Shown one piece after another: positions 48,399 through 61,117 of a DNA stretch of 64,000 bases. How positions within the stretch are numbered: the first letter of the stretch is position 1; the number at the start of each line of letters is the position of its first letter. Below the pieces are notes generated by a model. The model had not been told where the DNA came from and made no database searches. It saw only the letters and a program-made list of their open reading frames with translations. A program made the translations under genes and the position numbers. The DNA comes from Paulownia fortunei (taxonomy: Eukaryota; Streptophyta; Magnoliopsida; Lamiales; Paulowniaceae): NCBI GenBank assembly GCA_019321725.1, contig CM033115.1:868001-932000 (forward strand), read 5' to 3'.

Positions 48399-49139
48399 TA
48401 AGAGCTCTTAATTAGTTACTAATTAGTCGGCTAAAATAAAATCACACATTATTGTGTGTTGTATTTTCTTTTTTGTGCAAGTTATTGTCATTGACAATAA
48501 TCTCAAAAATATTTATTAAATTAAGATTTAACATTTGGACGACTCCACTATCAATTATTGTAAATTTTAATTCTTATACTTTACAAATGTAATAAAACAC
48601 GAGAAATATAGATATCAACTTATAAGCTACTTTTATAAATTTCTTAAAAATAGCTCAATGTTAGGGCTTAAAAACCATCTTAATGAAACTTGGCATGTCC
48701 ACATGTCAATCATGTTGTCTGATTACATGATCACTTAAAATGTATTATGTGCAAACACTTATCAAAATTTTGTATTACTTTTTATTTATATGTAAAATAT
48801 ACCATAATATTATTGTTTGATGTGATGTTCTTTTACAACAATACATTTACATTGTGTGACATAATTAAATCGTATAATTATGAAATATATCAATTGCTAG
48901 ATGCAAGAAAAGCAAGAGTATATAGTACATTAATTGGGATAAATATTTATTCCATACCATGAAGCAAAACATATTATGCTTTAAAAGCTCGTTTTTTCGC
49001 AGCATAGGGCGTTGGTAAATATTCAAGCCACTTTAATTTATTGTTTGTTTCATAATTTATGGCCTTGAGAAAATGGGCAAGATCCGTTATCCTTTAAAGA
49101 TCAAAATTGGTTAGTATATCACACTTAAAAATAATATTT

Positions 49140-49385
49140 TTATAATCGAATCGATAATCAAATCGTCCTTTTTAATAATTAACGGTTCAATCAGTCGAAT
49201 CGACTTAATAAAAATTAATTATATTTTTTTATTTTATTATATAAAATGATAATATAATAAATTTATTGTTATGCAATACATTTTAAATGTAAAAATAAAT
49301 AAATAACTATATAAAAAATATGTAACAAAACACAAAATTCAAATAATCATATAAATATAACAAAATATTAAATTTAAACCACTTA
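49140..49385 (-). repeat. Dispersed AT-rich repeat, copy 2
   Basis: Read on the minus strand, it shows the same order of motifs as 35760-35970: GATTATTTGA, ATAGTTATTTATT, ACATTTAAAATGTA, then TTTTTATTAAGTCGATTCGACTG. Similarity by eye is partial but collinear over about 230 bases. Confidence 0.45.
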
Positions 49386-50149
49386 TATAACAAAATATAT
49401 CCTACGCTGAATTTTATTTGGACAAATATACCACTTATATATAAATATGCATTTGAAATCCTAGTTTGCCTCATACTTCATTTTTCATTTATCCCCACCA
49501 AAATTCCCATCTAACCCATATTTGTCTTTCTTAAAATCAAAATGAGCTAAGTTTCACACAATACTTTAAAAAAATCTACGAACCCATGAAAATGGGTGGA
49601 GTATTTTGATTTTTTATTAAAACTTTGTGTTGCTTATTGACTTTTATGTTTTATTCTTCTTTTTGGACTATTTAAAAATAAGATTTTTTCATTTATTATT
49701 ATTTCAATATTGTTCCATATTTTGTGGCGGAAGTTTTCAATAAGTTAATATATATGTTATTACATAAGTCATGGTATTTAAAAAATTTAATATTTTTATA
49801 ATTTATATTTTTATATTTAGATATAAGGTGGGTTTGACGGAAATATAATGTGAAAACTAATGTATTGAAAAGTATGAAAAATATTAAGAGTGTTTTGAAA
49901 TTTTTTTTTTGGTTGATCAGCTAAACAAGGTGTATCAAATATAATATTAGGGGCTTGATATTTTCTAAATCTAATTACAAAAATATCGAACTTTATTCCA
50001 TCAAAATTCGGAAAACGAATCCTAAAAGTGAACAAATTGAAAAAAGAAAAAACATGATGGGATGCATAATATTAGCAGTCCAGAGAATGCTGACTTGGCA
50101 ACTGAATGGGAATCCCAAAATATGGGACCCACCTAATAATTTCCTCACT

Positions 50150-50174
50150 TATATATATATATATATATATATAT
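50150..50174. repeat. (TA)n microsatellite upstream of SNF4
   Basis: About twelve TA units about 460 bases before the SNF4 start codon. Part of it could serve as a TATA element. Confidence 0.9.
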
Positions 50175-50631
50175 GAAAAACTTTTTCATTGTTCCTAAAT
50201 GAAAATATTCAAACTGGAATATTTAGGGTTAGGGCGAAAAATTTTCTCTCTACAAATATATTCCCATTGATTTCTATTTTTAAATACCCTCAATTCTATC
50301 GATTTATCAAAAAATTTCCAATTTGATGCTCTCTGCTTGCATTTGGTTCTATTTTTTTTCCTCCTCTTTTAGGGTTTTGAATTATCCTGTTCTTAGTTTT
50401 AGTTATTAGCTTTTTTGATTCAACAAGAAGCTGGGTCTTTCCATCAAATTATGATCATGGAAGTCATTGGGTAATTCCTATGAATTTTGAGGTGTTTAGC
50501 TGAACGGTTTACTGGGTTTTTGCAAATTTTGCTTGATTTCGTTGATGCTGTTGAATTGTAATCACGCAAATGCTAGTATTTTTTCTGGTGAAGATTTTTT
50601 TTGTGGGAATTTGAGAATTATTAAGGAGTGA

Positions 50632-53600
50632 ATGTATCCTCTTGGTATGGATTATTCGCGCGAAAGTAGGATGGTGTTGATTCCCAGGCGGTTTGTGTGG
50701 CCTTATGGTGGGAGAATTGTGTATATCAGTGGCTCGTTTACAGGGTGAGAGTTAATTAGCATTTGAAGCTTATTTTTCATCCTTTTACGTTTGGATTTAT
50801 TCTTTTTTTTTGTCATAATATTTGATTGTGATTTAAGGTGTGTTTATGCTAAATTTGATGGTAATTTTTGCAAAAGGTGGACACAATGGCCAATGACCCC
50901 GGTTGAGGGTTGCCCTACTGTGTTTCAGACAATTTGTAGCCTCCCACCCGGTTATCACCAGGTTGGTGGTGTTTGTTCTTGAAGCTTTCTAGTGTTTCTT
51001 CAAAGAATTGGTTGTGATTGTTCATAATGGTCAAAAGAGAACGCAAATTTACTTGTGGATGATCTGATTTTGACTGGAAATAACCATGTAATTGTAGATG
51101 GCAATTGATTAGCAGTAAATTTGGTCTTTCCGAGGGATGCCATATTTGCCATGTTATATGACGTGCGTTTGGTATGTTATGTCACGCGCATTTGGTGTAT
51201 TCTACATCATAAATTAATTGATCATGCGAGCATGTAGGATAACTGCACTGATATTTAGCTAGAATGAGACATAATTTCATCCCTTTTTTCCGTTATTCTC
51301 GCCTTGTTTTCGTCGCCCATCTTTGACCTCATGTTGTGATGTTGACTAATTATTAATGAGCTGGGAAAGTCACTAACCTTTAACGTATTCTTAATTTTGG
51401 TTTTTGATTTATGAATATAATTGGAAATAAATGATTTTGGTTAGTCCGGAGAATTAAAAAATGTGCTAGATATGATCTTGAATGCTGGTTAACCATATTA
51501 TTATTTATGGTGTGGCTTTTGCATGACACTTGTCAAGACGTGTTTGAATAAAGAGGGGAATTAAGTATTCTTAAGTAAATATAAATGCCAATGGATTGTC
51601 AGTTGAATAAATGTTTGAAAATTTAGGTGGTAGGAAGGTAATTAGGTTTGGAGATTTGCTGAAAGTAAAGGCACACATATATCAATATGTGGCTGCCAGG
51701 AGACTAACAAATTATATAACTTGGTCTGATAAGAATATATGCTGGAGGTGTTAAATAATTTGTTAAGATTGCATTTGATTATAGGAGGGGGCAAATATTC
51801 TCAAGTTAATTTAAATTCCAAAAAATTTAGTTAATAACTGAAACTTGTGAATGTTTAGGTGGTCAGAAGGTGTTCAGATTATAAAATTAGCTGTAACCCT
51901 TACAGGCATATAACCTATATGGATTGAGCTAGCTAAAAATGAGAAGAATTAAATCATGCAGGAATCCCATGGGAACGAGTTTGTACTTAATTTTCGTCGT
52001 AATTTTTTTCTTCAGCTTTGTTTTGGTTGGTCCATGTTTCTTAAGTTAATGTTCACATCCCCGATACAAAGTTGTAATAATATATTTTTCCAAAATTCCC
52101 CTATGTAATTTATCTACATTCTGATATTTCTTCTTATAATATAACATGTCGTGGCTGGCTTTACACTGTCATGACTTGTTAAGGTACGGATTATATACGC
52201 AAAAACATGTGCATTTGATTCCTATCTGATAGCTGTGCCTGGCTAAATAATGATATATATTTTGCTCGAGGAGGAATATTTTTGAAAACAGAGTGATTCT
52301 GAGTAAACTCAGTATGTCAAGTACCCTAATTACAAATACCAGGGGGAAGGGTTATGTATCCTTTTTTTTTTAAATGGACCAGTTTTCCTAAACTTTTGAA
52401 TTTGGATTGTAGATATTTTGTTGGTTTTCTTGGAACACTAGCTTGTGGAATTCTGTCTCATTTTTAATACCACTCCTTTATTTGCAGTACAAATTTGTGG
52501 TTGATGGTGAATGGAGACATGACGAGCATCAGCCTTTTATCAGTAGTAACATTGGAACAGTGAACACTATCCTCTTAACTAGGGAATCTGATTACCTTAC
52601 TCCAATGCTAAGCCCACAAATGCCTCCCTCCATTCCTGGTTCCAGCATGGATGTAGATAACGAGGCCTTTCAGCGTGTGGTATGATATTGCTGCACTGGT
52701 CATTGCTTTTTTTGTAATTGTCTCATAATAATTTATTTTCTCTACCAGGAGTTTTGCATTATTGTGTGGATATCTTGGGCCAAAAAAAAAATAAAAAACA
52801 AAAAACTTTTATCTTTTATGCTCCTTAAGTGGATAGACATGTGTATCTATCATTTTCTTTAAATCTTTCCCTGCCTTTTAGTCCTCCAAGTTGAGCATGT
52901 GCCAGCAAAAATCCTAGAATAACAGGTTTGGGCTTTTTTTGGGTAACTCACATTACTTGTTTAGCTACTATGCCTTTAACTTCATTACTGCATGTGGCCA
53001 AAATGGCAACGACGAATCAGGAATACAGAAGCATATGACGTGTTAAACGAGAACTTGAGAACATTTCATTTTCCTGTTTAAACAATTGGAAACATTTAAC
53101 GTTGACTATTTAGTTGGAAAGAAACTTGTAGTTTCTAAATCTGCAGATATTATTTTTTAGCATCAAATTGATTTCAACCATAGCCATCACCAAATGTTTA
53201 TGACACTGTACTACTATACTGTCAGAAATTAATTGGCGTGGCTACGTTCACGATGATCATTGTAAAGTTAAGTTTGTCTTGTTGATAATTTATCTTGGTC
53301 ACAGGTTCGAATGTCAGATGGTACATCTCCTGACGCCTTTCCAACAATATCAGAGGCAGATTTAGAGATTTCCCGGCATCGTATAGCTGTATTCATGTCG
53401 ACACACATGGCTTATGAGTTGCTCCCTGAATCTGGGAAGGTCTGGGTGATCCTTGTCTGTCCTATTGTTATCTCTTGCCATTGACATTCTGTCCAAGTTC
53501 AATCATTTGATTGATTTACTTGAATTGGTTTGCAGGTTATTGCTTTGGATGTTGAACTGCCTGTAAAGCAAGCATTTCATATTCTACACGAGCAGGTACC

Positions 53601-56600
53601 TTTATTAATTATTGAATGTTCAGTCCACTGGTTAACGTTTTCATTGTAAGCAATAAAATCAAATTTACTTGAAAATTTTGTTTGCTAATACTAGCATGTT
53701 TTTCACCCCCTCTCAATGAGGATCTGCTGAGAATTCATCTTTGATTAATTGTTTCTTAGTGTCTATAAGAATCAGGGGCACTGTAACTGACCTACCTCAA
53801 GCAAGACAGTGTGTTGGATGTAACTGTAGTCTGTCCATTCTTTATGATGCTTTTGTTCATTTACTTTCTTTTTGGTAAATTTACAACTGTTCTGAACCAG
53901 CAATTCTTTTCAGGGAATCTCTACGGCGCCCTTATGGGACTTCTCGAAGGGGAAATTTGTTGGAGTTCTCAGTGCCCTGGATTTTATTTTGATTATGAGA
54001 GAGGTTGGTAATCTGAGCCTTTTGTCATTAATTTGTAGTGAATATAATCTATCTTGATTCAGCTCCATATCAGCACTTTTTGCTGGGCTTCTTTTCACGC
54101 TATCCCCCTATTTGTGCATTCCAGGTGGTGAACTAATCTATCACTTGTATATTACTTAAATCCTTCCTTATTATTTAGTTGATGTGACCTTGATTTAGGA
54201 ATTGACATGGTTTTATTCAAAAAATCATTAACTTTCCTCATTGACATGGTGTTTTGGAACTTTATTCATATAGTAGCAAATTTAGATCTATAACCTTATA
54301 TTGGATTCTCAGCTGGTTGAAGTAGGAAGGGAGAATATACCTTTTACTGTAGTGATAAAAGTGGTAAGTTATTACGTCATATATTTAGTATCTGAAACTT
54401 TTAATTTGACAGTTGTTCGCCCTTCAATTGTAATATACATGCAAAATTGGGTCATGCTTCATTTTACTTCGTCAGATGTTGATAATAAATTGGAAGGAAA
54501 CTAGGATATTATCATTCAAATGACTTTGGATATTCAAAGAATTGATCATTTTTTATTGACTATCTTCATGTAAATGATGAGTAAAAAGTTCGTCTAATAT
54601 TGTGTGACATGACGCTGATCTGAAGGTGCTGCAATTTTATTGGATAACATAATTATTACGTGAAAATTATGGATTTTGCTAGTTGTTACAATTGATTAGA
54701 GATGTGCTAAAATTTGATTAAAACAGTATAGCCTTGAGCAACTACTCTTTTGGTTTGTAAGTAGTTGTTCTCTTTAATGTTAAAATGGGAGAGTTTCTGG
54801 GAAAGAAGCCACTTGAATCACCCAAATATTGGTGTTTCAGTAGAAGTGCACTAGATTTTGATACATGAATCTTAGTTCTCTGTGGAACTTTCTGTCTACA
54901 CTTTATGCTGTTTTCACTTCCATTTGTGTCTTATGACTTCGTTATGTGTATACATCAGTGTGGGTGTTGAATTGGTTTGTAAAAGGCTATAAATAATGCT
55001 AACTACCAACTCATAGATCTTTTGCAAATTGACATGACTTCTCTTTATTTTGGAGCATGGTTTCTCTCTGTTTTTACTGGTATCTGCTCTACAAAGTCTT
55101 ACAATGTGTTTCCTTGATGTTCTCAATGTGTGTGGCAGCTTGGCAGTCATGGCTCCAATATGACCGAGGAAGAGCTGGAGACACATTCTATATCTGCTTG
55201 GAAAGAAGCAAAGTCATATCTGAATAGTCAGATTAAAGGGCAAGGAGGTGCAGTTTCCAGACAACTTCTACAAGTAAGTCTTCATATAGATGTGCTGAAT
55301 GTCAGCATATGAATTGTGCACCTCGGACCAGTCATTTAGAAAATCTTGTGCACAGATATGGAATGGGTTGGATAATTGTTATTCTAGTTCTGTCTATTAC
55401 ACTGATGATCGTCTTCATATTTGAAACTAATACTGATAGAAAAATAAGTAGGATACTGGCCATTTGCAAGGTGCCGTCCATGCTAGAAAAGCATTTTGGA
55501 CTTTCTGCCTGTTTATTCTTGTATTGCAATGATTCTGAGCATTTATATCATCTTATTGAGTTTTAACTTGTGAAATTGACAAGTCTTCAGTCACTGAAGA
55601 AAGATTAGGTTATATGTGGGCTTGTGAATGTGTTATTGTGTTTTAAGTATCTGTCATAAATGTTTCTGCTTGTGACAATTTTTGTTTGTTAAACATATTA
55701 CTGAATGCCCTTGATTTACCCAAATATGCTCAGATTGTTTTGCAAAAGTTTTATGTTGTTCATTTGCAAGCAGTATTCTATCTTATACAATGAATTAGCA
55801 TAAAATACTCTTTTATGTTAACTTGACGAGGTTTTTCAGGCTGGGCCAGATGACAGTTTGAAGGAAGTTGCTTTGAAGATTTTGCAAAATGGTGTAGCCA
55901 CAGTTCCCATTATTCATTCTCCTTCAGCAGATGCCTCAAATCCACATCTGTTACATCTTGCTTCACTTTCTGGAATACTAAAATGTGAGTACTATGAATC
56001 AGCCTCTTATGTGTTCTAGTATATCTGTATATTATTGTCCAGAAAATAATGTGTCTCTTTGTGCAGTACTAAGTTTGAGGAATAGAAATAAGTGCTCTAT
56101 TGTGTTCATGATTAACATGTTTAGTTGCTTTACAGGTATTTGCCGGTTTTTTAAGCATTCACCAAGCTCATTACCGGTACTTCAATTGCCAGTTTGTGCA
56201 ATCCCTTTGGGCACTTGGGTTCCAAAAATTGGAGAGCCAAATCGGGGGCCACTGGCGATGTTGAGACCCAGTGCTTCACTTAGTGCAGCATTAAATTTAT
56301 TAATTCAAGGTATCTAGATATATTCTGAAAACTGGAGTGCGCCTTAGAGCATTCTCATCTCTCTTTCATCCTTATTCCTTTTGTTCTTCTAACCGCATGC
56401 TTAGCACACTACTAACTTATTTCTGAAGCTGCTAAGTTCTTTGCTCCATGTGAAATTATTTTAATTAATATTGTGCTTAAGTACTTTAAATCTAAAAGAT
56501 TTTTTTAAATTAATTTTACTTTTTCTGATCTTAGTTCTAAAAGGTTTTCAAATAGTAGTATATCAGGGAATTTTATTGTTGTACAGTATTTTGTCTTGAA

Positions 56601-58677
56601 AATTGATTTACTTTTTGATGAAATACTTTTCAACTGGGAGCATTCAATTGTGGGTGCATTGAAGTGATCGTGCTGCAGGAGGCAGTATTTTTAATATATG
56701 GAAAAACTTGAATTTCCTATACTTCCAGAAGTTAACATTGTCTATTTCATTTTCTGCATTTTATTTGATTGCTTATTCCTTTAATTTGTTCTCTGAACGT
56801 TATACTTCTTGAATTCCGACGGTTTTTGCTGTAGAATATGTAGATTCTGCACAAAGCAGGTCCATGAAAAAGTGAAGTACTTCAGAGTGTTTTATATGTA
56901 TGCAGAAACATTTTATGAAGTATTTGGAATAACCATACCCTAGTCATTTCATATTACGTGATTCCGATTTGCAAATTTATATCCTAGATACCGACTTCAC
57001 TCTTTATGTGACATGTCTCACTCCTTTGCAGCGCAAGTTAGTTCGATTCCAATTGTCGATGATAATGACTCTTTATTGGATGTATATTCACGAAGGTTAG
57101 TATTATGTACAGTTAGTCATGCTTGTGGCATGTGAATTATTTTTTCTGGCTCTTGGAGTAGTATCAATAAGTTGTCGTTTTTTTGCCAGTGACATAACTA
57201 CTTTGGCAAAAGACAAAATTTATACACACGTTAATCTCGAAGAAACAACTATTCATCAGGTTAGCGCATTTATTCTGTTAGCATTATGTGCTACTTAAAT
57301 GACCTGTTACAAATATTTATTCTTAGATTTCCAAGGACTTTGATAAATCTTTCCTTATGAGGAAGAAAAGACACTAACTAGGTGAAAGAACATGATTTTT
57401 AAATTCATTCCAGCTGGGGAGATAGTTGTCTCTGATGATCATTAATGCACTGTATCTAGGATGACCCCACCTTCTCCATCATTTATGCATACCCCTTTTC
57501 ATAATGAGCAGTTAGGCCATGTGCACTAAACTTAAAAAATCATCTCAATTCCAAATCTCGAACAAACCTGCCACTAATTCACAACAAAATATTTCAATCA
57601 AGTGGGACTTAACGCATACATAAGTGCTGATTTACATAAGCTCAGAAAAGTTGGTAGACGTGAACTTCACTAAGTCTTTTAGCTTTGATTTATTGGTTTA
57701 CATACATCACAGTCTGGGTGCCATGACCATATAATGGTGCGTTTTAGTTTGAGAACTGATCTGCTGTTGAAGGTACATAATATGTAGAAAGTGATGGCTT
57801 ATTAAATGCTTGTGGAACGATTTTCTTAGGTTTATGGTCATAGGCATCATGCTAGTTAATACCTGTAAGTGAACATCTTTTACTATGGCTATGCTGTCTA
57901 GTTTTTGTCTCTGACATAAATAGTTATAAGTAATTAGTTGGGGGATGCATGTGGCAACTGTCTAATGAACTTTACTTGAAATGTCCAGCTGTTGAAGCCA
58001 GATTTGGGTAGGGAGATCTGTGCATTTATTTTCTTTGGGTAATCTAGGTATCCAAGTTTCTTCTTTTATTATGGTTAGGCTCCTCTTTTTTTTATTTTTT
58101 GTGGGGTTGGGGGTGGGGGGTGGGGTGTAAATACGAGTTATTTATTACATCTATAAGTTATTTTGGTTGAGTTTGTTGATTTAGAAACTTGAGGAAGTAA
58201 GTTGTTGCTGCCTTTATTTACTAATGCAGATGTTTGGTATTATCTTTTTATTCTTCAGTATTTCTTGTTTACTTTGTCCAATTATTAAATTTGTAGGCAT
58301 TGCAGTACAGAGATGACCCCTTTTCGGCACATGGGTCCAACAATCAAAGATGTTTTATGTGCTTGCGTTCTGATCCACTCCATAAGGTCTTGGAGAGATT
58401 ATCCCAGCCTGGTGATCTTTTCTTCTCTTCTTAAGATGTTCCTCATACTTGCCTATCATAATTTACTGTTCACTTAATTGTCCGCATATGCCTATCTATG
58501 TTCAGGTTAATTGCAATATAATTTTTCCTTGAATTTCCTGTTTACATGGCTCCTCCTTATTTTGTTGCTTCTTTGTTTTCAGGGGTGAGGCGGCTTGTTA
58601 TTGTTGAAGCTGGAAGCAAGCATGTAGAAGGTATCATTTCATTAGGCGATGTTTTTCGGTTTCTCATGGCTTGTTGA
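50632..58677 (+). CDS. SNF4: SNF4-like SnRK1 beta-gamma regulatory subunit
   Basis: Regulatory subunit of the SnRK1 (plant SNF1/AMPK) kinase complex that senses energy status. Twelve coding exons: 50632-50744, 50877-50961, 52488-52679, 53305-53439, 53536-53595, 53914-54003, 55139-55273, 55840-55984, 56136-56309, 57032-57095, 57190-57259, then 58297-58411, plus a final exon 58583-58677 (thirteen in all). Every border is GT-AG and the frame is continuous, giving 490 residues against about 487 in Arabidopsis. The N-terminal carbohydrate-binding module ([17 protein letters not shown] ... [19 protein letters not shown], residues about 20-80) is the plant-specific beta-gamma fusion. The four CBS motifs follow, with stretches such as [43 protein letters not shown] and GIISLGDVF. 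The start is the first ATG after a 5' leader of about 400 bases. The product should be cytosolic or nuclear and looks intact. Confidence 0.96.
58103..58125 (+). repeat. G-rich tract in SNF4 intron
   Basis: Four runs of four to six G separated by one or two T, on the sense strand of the intron between the exons ending at 57259 and starting at 58297. It meets the usual four-run quadruplex pattern. Confidence 0.85.
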
Positions 58678-61117
58678 CAATGCAACCACCGAACCCGCGA
58701 TGGCATCTCCTGTGTATACAGTGGATTGTTCTCTCATTCATGGCCTGGTTTTAAGTTAATAGGCTGAAAGATGAGGAATGTAAGTGGATGTTAAAGAGTT
58801 TGCTTGAACCTGTTGGTCTCCCTTAAGTTGTCATTGCCTAATTTATGTCTAGTAGCTCAAATTTTTGTGAAAAAAGGTACAGCAGATGCAAAAAAGTTCT
58901 CTGCTTCTTCTCTGCTATGGAAAGTGGGAAAAAAATAAGAAAAATGGGGATGGTGATTGGATGATTCGATTTTTTTTTTATATTTTTAATAATTATGTAT
59001 AATTCTTGGCATTGCTTTGGTTCTAAAATCAGTCTTGATCACCCTCTTAATGTGGTGGGGCTTAAGCTGAATTGAAATGGAATACTGGAAAGTCAACAGA
59101 AAAGTCGAGCAGAGTTTTAACATTACTAATCTGTGGTGGGCCTATTGTTGCAGGAAAAGTTGGGCCTTATTACGGCCCATTTGTATTCAAGTCCCTGATT
59201 CAATAGGGCCCAGACAATTGTGTTTGGTCTGTTATTAACTTATATTAATGCCTTTCGAGTATGTTTTTCATGTTACAAGTTAATAAGCATTTCCAACTAA
59301 AATTAAGATTGAAAGTTTGTTCCTTATTGATGATTTTATGGGAAGTTAATTAAAATGAAGAAATAGAGAACGTATTGACGAGTCTGTGGGCCGAACAGCA
59401 TTCTATGGCTTTAGCTAAATCACCTTAACATGACATGATTAAGCAAAATGATGGATGACCATTTAAAGAATTAGTTGAAAATAATTGCAAATCACAATTG
59501 AAACAAAAGAGCCCATATTAGTCTATTTACCTGTAAGATGGATTTGTTTTATATCATATATGAGTTCTTGCTTTTACACAAATAAACTTGGCATGTGATG
59601 CATGCAGTGGGGTGATTCCCACCTTTTCTTGTTTATGTATGTATTTATATGATGAAACATATATATTGGTGTTTATGTTTGTATTTATATGATGAATACA
59701 AATAAATATATATATATATATATATATGAGAAAATATGTGTGGATTTTGTATATATACTAACATAGTTTATGCTTTTACAAATTAAATAATAAATTTGAA
59801 AATTTTAATTTATATGTTAACTAAAATATGACATAAATGTATAAATTAATGGTTCTTTATTCATAGTATTATCTACTCATTTAGAAAGTTATGATCATAT
59901 TATTTTAAAAAATATATATTTTTAAATAATTATAAAATAAATGTAGCAGGTCCATTGGATCCAACCCACTAAATAGACAATAGATGATAGGCCCCTGGTC
60001 CATAAAAATCTAATAAGTTGGGTTTTGAATTTTATCAAACCTATCTCAGATATTAATCCATCCCGGCAAGCAGTTGCTTTTGAAGTCAGTGTAGTTTCAA
60101 ATCATCATTTTATTGAAGGGCAATGGATGCAATTCGTTTTGAAACAATGAAAAGAAAAGGTGGATTCAATCCTAAAATACAAGGACCATTATGCAAGTTA
60201 GTAACAAGTATAGGGTACATAATATAATTTATCCTAAAATTTAAGACAAAGTACTCAATAATTTAACAACAATACACTGTGTATACATACATACGCGCAC
60301 ACACACGTGTATATATATACACACACACATATACATACATATTTAGCATGTATTGGCTAAACAAGCGGCCACACTCAATTGTTTTTGCTTGTGTTTGTGA
60401 AATCATTAGCGGAGTACTATTATGTCGTGTGATTTATGTGTAGATGCAAATATATGTTTATCATTTGCATCTGTCTGTGTGTGTGTGCGTAGGCAGACTC
60501 AAGCTCATCCTGGGGGGCAATCAAGACCATACACGGCAGCTGCTTTGGCTAAATTTCCTGAAAGAAAGCTGCAAGAGCCAAAGAGTTGGCTTCTGTCGTT
60601 GAGTTGGCCTTAACCCTTGAATTAAATTAAGACTATAATAGCTGAAATATAACAAGTGTTTAAGAAGCAGAAATTTAAGCAGTCTGCTAACAGAATGCGA
60701 TATAGTTATTTATTCAAATTCACTGTCCAAGAAAATAGCATACGACCAATTTCATGAACTAATGATGGCTCTTTCATTTGTCTCCAATTATCTTACAAAT
60801 TGGGAATGGCATCTTCTACTCAGTATAAGTTGCAAGCAAGTCAAAGCAACTGCTTACAAAGTTAATAAGCAATGTCGCTACATCGTTTGCGTCTACCTTC
60901 TCCATTCATTTTACCAGAATTAGAAAACTAGCTGTTCATTCTGGATAGAATTCATACCAAGAAATGACAGAAATAAGTTCTAAAAGCAGTAATCCTTTTG
61001 ACTTCTGAACGCAAGGGAAAAAGATAAAGCTGAGAGCTGAAAGAAGATGAACCAAATTATTTACAAGGCAGATCCACAAGTCGACATAGAGGGTCTGATT
61101 TCATGTGGGTTGCGGCA
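58678..61117. other. Convergent region between SNF4 and ALY
   Basis: Holds the 3' untranslated parts of both genes and AT-rich spacer. A small direct repeat with GTATTTATATGATGAA occurs near 59640-59695, followed by a TA repeat at 59707-59727. A CA/TA-rich area lies near 60290-60335. The open frame at 60422-60613 has no recognisable similarity. Confidence 0.5.
59707..59727. repeat. (TA)n microsatellite
   Basis: About ten TA units downstream of SNF4. Confidence 0.9.

Larger units (their letters stand above)
47026..50631. other. Head-to-head region between CW gene and SNF4
   Basis: Holds the CW gene 5' leader (to about 47480, minus strand) and the SNF4 leader (about 50230-50631, plus strand). 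Between them is AT-rich spacer without a recognisable gene. A run of 16 G at 47433-47448 and TA repeats at 48370-48398 and 50150-50174 are present. Confidence 0.55.

Noticed and set aside
55309..55566. Plus-strand open frame with membrane-like hydrophobic residues
   Set aside because: It lies fully in the SNF4 intron between the exons ending at 55273 and starting at 55840, and skipping it keeps the SNF4 frame.
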